Position numbers and translations under genes: made by a program. Below are positions 43,317 to 48,103 of a DNA stretch of 48,103 bases, in pieces. Origin of the DNA: HGM04593 sp045646845 (GTDB lineage Bacteria; Bacteroidota; Bacteroidia; Bacteroidales; Bacteroidaceae); assembly GCA_045646845.1 (NCBI GenBank), contig JAZRLO010000047.1, positions 1-48,103 of the forward strand. Reading direction: 5' to 3'. How positions within the stretch are numbered: the first letter of the stretch is position 1; each line of letters opens with the position of its first letter. The notes below the pieces were generated by a model. That model was given only the letters and a program-made list of their open reading frames with translations, searched no databases and was not told the origin of the DNA.

Positions 43317-44013
43317 GGCTATTCTCGAGTTTTTCGACAAGTGGGATGAGCAGTCTGTTCTCTATGAGGGAGTGTTTGCGAAGGTCGCTCTCTATGGTGT
43401 AGATGTCGGCCAGTACGCTGTAGCGCAGGGGGGACGAGTGTTCTTCGTCAAGGTATTTGGCGATGATGTTCTTGAGGTCGTTGAGTTTCTCGCTTATGTT
43501 GCTGTGGTTCTCCTCGAACTGGTGTATGCTGTATCTGCCACGGTCTCCACTTTTGTCGGCAAGGAGGCTGTCGATGTAGGGGAAGACGGTCTCTTCCTCG
43601 TATCTGAAGTGGCTGGTTATTTCGCTGTCGTAGTCGTCGTAGAACTTGTCGATGAGCTTGCGGCTTACTTCGTCGAGTTCGTTGACGAGGCTGTGTATGC
43701 CGTCGTGTATGGCCGGGAAGCATGTGCCCACGTAATAGCGGTGCGATACGCGCAGGTAGGCGGTGATGCTCCTGATGTCACCGGGCTCAAGGGTGTCGGT
43801 GTTGGGGATGTAGTCGCTCGATGAATAGATGTTGCATATCATGAGGAAGAGTTCTGTTGATATGCCGTATCTGTTGCACAGCTCGGCTACTGTGGCTTCG
43901 CCGAAGCCGAGCTTGATGTCGAGTCTCTGGAGTATCGACAGCAGGTTGCCGTCGGCTGCAAGAAGGTCGGCGACCTTCATGCGTCTTGTGTATGTCATTT
44001 CTTTGTTGTTCAT
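43309..44013 (-). CDS. Hemerythrin-domain protein (RIC/YtfE-ScdA-like)
   Basis: The 234-residue protein begins with a short ScdA-N-like domain (KVADLLAADGNLLSILQRLDI...VAELCNRYGI) and continues with a four-helix hemerythrin domain. Candidate di-iron ligands are His in SHRYY and AIHDGIH, His and Glu in HFRYEEETVFPYID, His in HQFEENH, and His and Glu in KHSLIENRLLIPLVE. Relatives repair iron-sulfur clusters after NO or oxidative damage. It lies downstream of feoAB on the same strand, separated by 60 bp that hold a 7-bp tandem repeat, and overlaps a LuxR-type regulator gene. Confidence 0.85.
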   Translation of the reverse strand: MNNKEMTYTRRMKVADLLAADGNLLSILQRLDIKLGFGEATVAELCNRYGISTELFLMICNIYSSSDYIPNTDTLEPGDIRSITAYLRVSHRYYVGTCFPAIHDGIHSLVNELDEVSRKLIDKFYDDYDSEITSHFRYEEETVFPYIDSLLADKSGDRGRYSIHQFEENHSNISEKLNDLKNIIAKYLDEEHSSPLRYSVLADIYTIESDLRKHSLIENRLLIPLVEKLENSHE

Positions 44014-44042
44014 GTGTCTGTTTCTTTTTTTCTTTGGTTGTT

Positions 44043-44070
44043 ATCTTTCATCTTTCATCTTTCATCTTTC
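44043..44070 (-). repeat. Heptanucleotide tandem repeat upstream of the hemerythrin gene
   Basis: Four perfect copies of ATCTTTC on the plus strand (GAAAGAT on the gene strand), between the feoB stop and the hemerythrin ATG, 30 bp from the start codon. Copy-number change by slippage would alter promoter spacing or the ribosome site. Confidence 0.9.
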
Positions 44071-44073
44071 CAC

Positions 44074-44556
44074 TTAAAAAACTCCTCCTATAGTGTAAAC
44101 GGCAAAGCCGGCTATCCAGGCTATTGCTGTATTGTAGGCTATGGAGAAAAGTGCCCATCGCCAGTTGCCTGTCTCGTGGGCTATGGTGGTTATTGTGGCT
44201 ATGCAGGGGAAGAACAGCAGTATGAAGACCAGAAAGGCTGCGGCTGAGCGTGGGGTGAAGTCTCCTGAGTGCTTCAGGTCCTGCTGTATGTTCTCTTCGC
44301 TGTCGCTGCTGTAGAGTACGCCCAATGTGCTCACGACAAGTTCTTTTGCCGGTATGCTTGTGATGAGGGCTATGCTTGAACGCCAGTTCTGTCCAAGAGG
44401 CTCGAGTGCAGGAGAAACTGCATGACCTATCATTGCAATGAACGAGTTTTCGTTGATGCCGCTTGGTGCGGTTGTTTCAGATCCTTCGTCTTCGCTCAGG
44501 ATGACATTGCTGTTGCTTTGCTCTTTGCTCTTTGCTCTTTGCTCTGTACTCTGTAC
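44074..44556 (-). CDS. feoB: C-terminal part of FeoB, out of frame with the main ORF
   Basis: This 160-codon stretch carries the missing end of FeoB: after a repeat-encoded linker (QSTEQRAKSKEQ) come ENSFIAMIGHAVSPALEPLG, then SSIALITSIPAKELVVSTLGVLY, and two last membrane segments ending AVYTIGGVF. All known FeoB proteins need this region. Its frame is offset from the upstream part by an amount that one extra 7-bp repeat unit (or two fewer) would correct. It has no own start codon in a sensible place, so it is expressed only when the frame is restored. Confidence 0.8.
   Translation of the reverse strand, partial: VQSTEQRAKSKEQSNSNVILSEDEGSETTAPSGINENSFIAMIGHAVSPALEPLGQNWRSSIALITSIPAKELVVSTLGVLYSSDSEENIQQDLKHSGDFTPRSAAAFLVFILLFFPCIATITTIAHETGNWRWALFSIAYNTAIAWIAGFAVYTIGGVF
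44479..44506. repeat. Dispersed GTCATCCTGAGCGAAG-type repeat inside feoB
   Basis: The gene-strand sequence TGTCATCCTGAGCGAAG followed by ACGAAGGATCT resembles the 27-nt sequence at 47999-48025 and a motif I know to recur in many Bacteroidetes genomes. It encodes part of the FeoB linker after the 7-bp array (VILSEDEGS). Confidence 0.6.
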
Positions 44557-46523
44557 TCTTCCTCCGGTCTCGGATAGTAGCTGAGGAACCATATTACAAT
44601 GGTGGACAGCAGTATTACTGTCCCTATCTTCTTGAGGTACTGGGCGCACTTGTCCCACATGTGGCGCAGGGTAGCGCGCATGGTGGGCCAACGGTAGGGC
44701 GGAAGCTCCATGACGAACGGGGTCTCGTCTTTCTTGAACTTGGTGAGTCTGAGCAACCGTGCCGTAACGATGGCTGCTGCTATTCCCAATAGGTATAGCG
44801 CTATGAGTACCAGCGGTGCATGGTCGGGGAAGAATGCTCCTGCAAAGAGTATCATTACCGGGAGACGTGCGCTGCATGACATAAAGGGGGTTACCAGTAT
44901 GGTTATGATGCGGCTGCTACGGCTCTCAATGGTGCGTGTACCCATGATTGCCGGTACATTGCAGCCGAATCCCATGAGCATGGGGATGAACGATTTGCCA
45001 TGTAGGCCCATCTTGTGCATCATGCGGTCCATGATGAAGGCTGCGCGTGCCATGTACCCTGAATCTTCCATGAAAGAGATAAAGAGGTATAGTATGAGTA
45101 TTTGCGGTATGAAGACAGCCACGCTGCCGACTCCGCTTATTATGCCGTTGACGACAAGGTCCTGCAGTGCCCCCTCGGGAATTATTCCCGTTGCAACTTC
45201 GCCCATCCATCCGAAAAGGCTTTCTATCCACTCTTGAGGGTAGGCTCCGAGCACGAATACCGAGCTGAACATCACCCACATGACAAGCAGAAAGAAGGGG
45301 AAACCGAACCATCTGTTCGCAACAAGGCGGTCTATGCGGCGGGTCTTCTTCTGTGTGTCTTTGTTACCAGGTTTAAATGTCTCCTGCAGTGCTCCATTGA
45401 TAAAACCGTACTTCGCACCGCTGATGGCAGTCTCTGCATCTACGCCCATCTGTGCTTGTACTCTCTTTGTGGCATCCTTTGCCATTCTTTCCCAACGCTT
45501 CACCTCCATGCAGTAGCCGAGTTGGCTGGCAACCTCCTTGTCCCCTTCGAGCAGTTTGAGTGCCCAATAGCGTACAGGGAACTGCGGCGGCAGGTCTTCG
45601 GCTTTGTGGAGCTGTTCCGACAATGGGGCAAGCTGTCCCTCGATGATGCTGCCGTAGTTGATGTGGATGTGGCGTATGGTGCTGTTCTTGCCCTCGAAGA
45701 GCTCGATGACGGTGTCGAGGAGCTTGTCGAGCCCCTTGCCGTTCTTGGCAATGGTGGGTATCATGGGTATTCCCATCATGGCCCCCAGGTGCTCGTAGTC
45801 AATCTCGGCTCCGCTTGCGAGGAGCTCGTCGTACATGTTGAGCGCAACCACGGTACGCAGGTTCATATCAATAAGTTCCGTTGTGAGGTAGAGGTTGCGC
45901 TCGAGGTTCGATGCCACGACTGAATTGATGATGATGTCGGGCATCTGTTCGAACAGGTGGCGTCTTACATACAACTCCTCGGGAGTGTATGCGGCAATGG
46001 AGTAGGTGCCGGGGAGGTCGGTGATGTTGATGCGGTAGCCTTTGTAGTTGAAGCTGCCGGTCTTTGCGCCTACCGTGACACCGCTGTAGTTGCCCACGTG
46101 CTCGCTTTCGTTGGCGAGTGTGTTGAAAATGGATGTCTTGCCGCTGTTGGGGTTACCCACAAGGGCAACGTTTATCACATTGTTCCTCTTGGTCTTTATC
46201 TTCTTGAGCATGCAGCTGCTGCAACTCTCTCCACTGCAGCTGTCGCATATGGAACGGCTTGTAAAGGTTGTTGCCGGTGGAAGTTCCTTTCTTGCTTCCT
46301 CTTCGGGCAGAACCTCTATCATGGCGGCTTCGTTGCGGCGCAGGAGTACGTCGTATCCCATGACATTGTACTTCACGGGGTCGTGCATGGGCGAATCGAG
46401 TACCGAAGTAACCTTCTCACCTCGTATGAAGCCCATCTCCATTATGCGTTTGCGGAACCCACCGTGGCCCGACAGGCGTACGATGACCGCTGTTTCTCCG
46501 TTCTTTAACTCCGACAGTTTCAT
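44496..46523 (-). CDS. feoB: Fused FeoA-FeoB ferrous iron transporter, C-terminus frameshifted
   Basis: The 675-residue frame starts with a FeoA SH3-like domain (1-75), a Cys-rich linker (CDSCSGESCSSC), then the FeoB G domain: GNPNSGKTS (123-131), YSGVTVGAK, DLPGTYS and ALNMYDE. The helical domain and core membrane helices follow (two conserved blocks: FISFMEDSGYMARAAFIMD and GFGCNVPAIMGTRTIE; then TPFMSCSARLPV). The frame then enters a 7-bp repeat array, reads YRVQSKEQRAKSK, and stops after AMSS, before the last helices, which continue in another frame at 44556-44074. It imports Fe2+ across the inner membrane. As read here the transporter should be truncated and probably inactive. Confidence 0.93.
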   Translation of the reverse strand: MKLSELKNGETAVIVRLSGHGGFRKRIMEMGFIRGEKVTSVLDSPMHDPVKYNVMGYDVLLRRNEAAMIEVLPEEEARKELPPATTFTSRSICDSCSGESCSSCMLKKIKTKRNNVINVALVGNPNSGKTSIFNTLANESEHVGNYSGVTVGAKTGSFNYKGYRINITDLPGTYSIAAYTPEELYVRRHLFEQMPDIIINSVVASNLERNLYLTTELIDMNLRTVVALNMYDELLASGAEIDYEHLGAMMGIPMIPTIAKNGKGLDKLLDTVIELFEGKNSTIRHIHINYGSIIEGQLAPLSEQLHKAEDLPPQFPVRYWALKLLEGDKEVASQLGYCMEVKRWERMAKDATKRVQAQMGVDAETAISGAKYGFINGALQETFKPGNKDTQKKTRRIDRLVANRWFGFPFFLLVMWVMFSSVFVLGAYPQEWIESLFGWMGEVATGIIPEGALQDLVVNGIISGVGSVAVFIPQILILYLFISFMEDSGYMARAAFIMDRMMHKMGLHGKSFIPMLMGFGCNVPAIMGTRTIESRSSRIITILVTPFMSCSARLPVMILFAGAFFPDHAPLVLIALYLLGIAAAIVTARLLRLTKFKKDETPFVMELPPYRWPTMRATLRHMWDKCAQYLKKIGTVILLSTIVIWFLSYYPRPEEEYRVQSKEQRAKSKATAMSS
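44521..44555 (-). repeat. Heptanucleotide tandem repeat in the feoB coding region
   Basis: Five units of 7 bp: three CTCTTTG then two CTCTGTA on the plus strand, with imperfect units on both sides. The frame breaks exactly here: 7 is 1 modulo 3, so gaining one unit or losing two rejoins the FeoB frames. Confidence 0.92.
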
Positions 46524-46571
46524 TCTATTCCATTCCTTGGGTGCGCTTTTGGCACCTCATATTTTTGCTTG

Positions 46572-46579
46572 CAAAAATA
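46572..46579 (-). promoter_or_regulatory. -7 box of feoAB
   Basis: Minus-strand TATTTTTG matches TAnnTTTG, with ATTG (one base off TTTG) 20 nt further up. It lies 49 bp before the feoAB ATG. No Fur-type box could be identified with confidence. Confidence 0.55.
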
Positions 46580-46631
46580 ACTTTCTTTTGCCTATCAGGC
46601 AATAGTTGTTTTTCTTAAAATGTCGCTTTTT

Positions 46632-46799
46632 TTAATTATTTATGACTATTTTCCCGGAGCCTTCAGACTTCCCTGTGATGACCGGGCGTTGCACCTGTGG
46701 AGATATGTTGCTATGCCGCACCGTGATATTCATGATATTTTGCCATTGTGTGCCTTGTTCCGCTGCCATATCTTTGCATCGTGAGATTTTGATACTCAT
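46632..46799 (-). CDS. Doubtful small ORF upstream of feoAB (55 aa)
   Basis: The frame begins MSIKISRCKDMAAEQGTQWQ and ends KSEGSGKIVINN. It is on the feoAB strand, 109 bp ahead of it, but has no recognisable family and overlaps a plus-strand promoter-like site. It may be a chance ORF. Confidence 0.2.
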   Translation of the reverse strand: MSIKISRCKDMAAEQGTQWQNIMNITVRHSNISPQVQRPVITGKSEGSGKIVINN

Positions 46800-46897
46800 C
46801 TCTATAACCACAAATGAATTATTGTATTGTCCTTTATGCTATTCAATAGCATGAAAAGAGGAGAGCGTTTAGCCGTCGCTCTCCTCTACAGTTTTTA
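46769..46897 (+). ncRNA. Possible small RNA unit (promoter box plus terminator, no ORF)
   Basis: TATCTTTG (46769-46776) matches the -7 consensus, with ATTG at 46745-46748 at 20-nt spacing. About 80 nt downstream is a strong hairpin with TTTTT after it. Between them GAGAT/ATCTC can form a small hairpin. A transcript of some 110 nt is predicted; it is not known to be made. Confidence 0.3.
46857..46887. terminator. Hairpin terminator between feoAB upstream region and the 46958 gene
   Basis: AGAGGAGAGCG (46857-46867) pairs with CGCTCTCCTCT (46877-46887), 9-nt loop. On the minus strand it is followed at once by TTTT and ends the 46958-47350 gene; on the plus strand TTTTT comes four bases later. 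Confidence 0.8.
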
Positions 46898-46957
46898 ATC
46901 AGTTGTCAGCAGAATGTCTTAATTACTTTATTTTATTAACTTGAATGCTTTTCATTG

Positions 46958-47350
46958 TCAGTCGGCGATGAGTGATATCAGTGCCGCTATTCCCAAGAAT
47001 GCCGTTGTAGCTTCAACTACCGGGTTGTCATAATCATAATAATAACGGGGTGCCGGTGGTGGAGGGGGAGGGCAGGGACGCGGTGCTGGAGGGTTCACTA
47101 CTATTACCGGGGCCGGTCTGCCCGGACGGTAATCGGGCTTCATTGGTTTGCCAGGCTTTCCCGGGCGATAGTCAGCCCTGTCGTTCCTGTAGCCGCCCTT
47201 ATTGCCGCCTTTCTTCTCTCTTGATACTCTTATCTCTTTTCTACCTCTGTTCTCAAATCTTGGCTTACGGTCGATTTCATTGTTGGCCATCATCTCTGCA
47301 GGCATAAGCATTCCGCCTATCAACGCTGCAATCATAATCATCTTTTTCAT
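46958..47350 (-). CDS. Exported basic, proline/glycine-rich small protein
   Basis: The 130-residue product starts MKKMIMIAALIGGMLMPAEMMAN (signal peptide). The mature part is basic and low-complexity: RKEIRVSREKKGGNKGGYRN, then DYRPGKPGKPMKPDYRPGRP, a proline run (APRPCPPPPPPAP), YYYDYDNP and a final hydrophobic segment (TAFLGIAALISLIAD). Such proteins may bind polyanions or cell wall; no family is recognised. A TATCTTTG -7 box stands 90 bp upstream, and a terminator at 46857 follows. Confidence 0.65.
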   Translation of the reverse strand: MKKMIMIAALIGGMLMPAEMMANNEIDRKPRFENRGRKEIRVSREKKGGNKGGYRNDRADYRPGKPGKPMKPDYRPGRPAPVIVVNPPAPRPCPPPPPPAPRYYYDYDNPVVEATTAFLGIAALISLIAD

Positions 47351-47439
47351 AGTCGTAATGTTTTAAAAGTTAAACCTGTTTATTCTCTTTTATATCTCTA
47401 ACAACCGGAATCCTTATATGTTCCTCAATTGTTACACCG

Positions 47440-47447
47440 CAAAGATA
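47440..47447 (-). promoter_or_regulatory. -7 box of the 46958 gene
   Basis: Minus-strand TATCTTTG is a perfect TAnnTTTG match. The upstream terminator hairpin starts 12 bp away, so no TTTG element is present at the usual distance. Confidence 0.5.
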
Positions 47448-47458
47448 TGGGCATAAAA

Positions 47459-47499
47459 ATCCCCCTGCAATTGATTATTCCTAATCGTTGCAGGGGGAT
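47459..47499 (-). terminator. Strong hairpin terminator reading leftward
   Basis: ATCCCCCTGCAA (47459-47470) pairs perfectly with TTGCAGGGGGAT (47488-47499), and on the minus strand TTTTT follows. It would stop transcripts coming from the repeat cluster or beyond the window edge. Confidence 0.8.
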
Positions 47500-47526
47500 G
47501 TCCTATTCATGGTAGGAAAAATCCTC

Positions 47527-47652
47527 ATTGCTTCTCTAAAAAGGCATCTACTGCGTTACGCTTGTTGTTTTGTAACAGTCATTTACGTCAAAGTAAACTC
47601 CTGTTCCAAAAAAACAACCAAGCCTTGTATCTGCACTTTTTATAGAAGCAAT
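47527..47652. repeat. Palindromic dispersed repeat, copy B
   Basis: A nested inverted repeat of about 125 bp: ATTGCTTCT against AGAAGCAAT, TAAAAAG against CTTTTTA, GTTGTTTT (47564-47571) against AAAACAAC (47611-47618), and AACAG against CTGTT. Conserved blocks CTGCGTTACGCTTG, CATTTACG, AGTAAACTCC and AAGCCTTG are shared with copy A, but all the paired arms differ. Confidence 0.8.
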
Positions 47653-47702
47653 TTTTTTATGGTTCCCACTTTTTAATGGATTAATAGTTTTATTATGGCA
47701 TT

Positions 47703-47796
47703 TGCTGTGTTACGCTTGTTTTTGTAAAAGGTCATTTAGGCTTGCTAAACTCCCATTTCCAAAAACTTCGCAAGCCTTGCATCTGCACTTTTTATA
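47703..47796. repeat. Palindromic dispersed repeat, copy C
   Basis: Shares GCTGTGTTACGCTTG, CATTTA, TAAACTCC and CAAGCCTTGCATCTGCACTTTTT. The inner arms GTTTTTG (47718-47724) and CAAAAAC (47760-47766) pair. The outer flank does not. Confidence 0.75.
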
Positions 47797-47820
47797 GAAT
47801 AAATATTATACTGTGATATC

Positions 47821-47910
47821 TGCTGTGTTATACGCCAAAGTGCAAATCCTCATTTACGCTTTGTAAACTCCGGTGTTGCACTTTGCCGCAAGCCTTACTC
47901 TCCCACTTTT
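47821..47910. repeat. Palindromic dispersed repeat, copy D
   Basis: Shares GCTGTGTTA, CATTTACG, GTAAACTCCGG and GCAAGCCTTA. The inner arms CAAAGTGCAA (47836-47845) and TTGCACTTTG (47876-47885) pair over 10 bp with a sequence unlike copies A to C. Confidence 0.75.
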
Positions 47911-47975
47911 TAATGCATTAATAGTTTTATTATGGCATTTGCAGCGTTATGCTTGTTTTTGTAAAGGCAATAATA
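47903..47975. repeat. Duplicated flank and truncated copy E
   Basis: CCCACTTTTTAATG to GGCATTTGC at 47903-47941 repeats 47665-47703 with one change, 238 bp apart, and leads into GCAGCGTTATGCTTGTTTTTGTAAA, the start of a further copy that breaks off. A tandem duplication of part of the cluster is the simplest reading. Confidence 0.7.
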
Positions 47976-47998
47976 TAGCAGTTGACCCAAATATTGTT

Positions 47999-48025
47999 TG
48001 TCATACTGAGCAAAGCGAAGTATCT
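47999..48025. repeat. Dispersed GTCATACTGAG-type repeat at window end
   Basis: TGTCATACTGAGCAAAGCG plus AAGTATCT is related to the repeat inside feoB (44479-44506). The remaining 78 bases to the window end show no gene that can be supported. Confidence 0.55.
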
Positions 48026-48103
48026 ATTTTAAACGCAGTTTTTAGATCCAATGCCTTTGGCGATGTTGCTAATGCTCGTTGTGAAATTAAACAAGTTTTA
48101 TTT

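Noticed and set aside
43309..43340. Longer start for the LuxR-type gene at 43340
   Set aside because: Adds eight residues before the natural receiver start; the ATG at 43316 gives the usual N-terminus.
45102..45923. Plus-strand frame of 273 codons opposite feoB
   Set aside because: Antisense shadow of the FeoB frame, whose motifs are unmistakable.
47050..47307. Plus-strand frame of 85 codons opposite the proline-rich protein
   Set aside because: The minus-strand gene has a signal peptide, promoter box and terminator; the plus frame has none.

Overview
The window reads as a chromosomal segment of a Bacteroidales bacterium, most like Prevotellaceae or Muribaculaceae. The signs are Bacteroidetes promoters (TTTG, about 20 nt, TAnnTTTG), a C-terminal sorting tail of the YDLNGR...NGIYIINGKKVLVR type, a BspA-like leucine-rich surface protein, a fused FeoA-FeoB, a DUF4250 gene, and the pairing of carboxynorspermidine synthase with recA. 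No tRNA, rRNA, CRISPR array or transposase was seen.

Layout. (1) 1-4123 is an AT-rich conflict or defence module: an McrB-like AAA+ protein cut by the window edge, a DUF2357/PD-(D/E)xK partner, a two-TM SLATT-like protein and two tiny proline-rich ORFs, closed by a terminator. (2) 4250-9780 is an envelope block: a RmlD-like reductase, a heptad-repeat secreted protein and a minus-strand operon (small exported protein, PHP phosphoesterase, phosphoethanolamine transferase, DUF4250). (3) 9793-20266 is housekeeping: dnaK, carboxynorspermidine synthase, recA, a secreted C1 peptidase and two DUF3857/transglutaminase proteins. (4) 20294-26582 is one promoter-to-terminator operon that wires a partner-switching module (two STAS proteins and a dCache-HAMP-PP2C-HATPase phosphatase) to an ABC transporter. 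The ATPase of that transporter carries a C-terminal domain resembling a degenerate anti-sigma kinase. This is the most interesting system here. (5) 26778-32040 holds recJ, recQ and cstA, then an orphan sorting-domain tail. (6) 32041-34700 is an AT-rich island with a BspA-like gene between two unknown small genes, behind a long leader with strong RNA-like hairpins. (7) 34780-42453 holds a GH109-like oxidoreductase, a 1270-residue MG2-like/Sel1 fusion, small exported proteins, a YbaN homologue and free-methionine sulfoxide reductase. (8) 42561-46579 is an iron and nitrosative-stress block: feoAB, hemerythrin, a LuxR regulator with a degenerate receiver, and a small ORF. feoB is split by a frameshift exactly at a 7-bp tandem repeat, and a second 7-bp repeat lies before the hemerythrin gene; together they look like a contingency locus. 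(9) 46640-48103 is mostly non-coding: a small proline-rich exported protein, a possible small RNA, and a cluster of palindromic dispersed repeats related to one between carboxynorspermidine synthase and recA.

Starts were chosen at ATG codons that give a sensible N-terminus (signal peptide or domain start). Functions come from motif recognition by eye; no database search was run.
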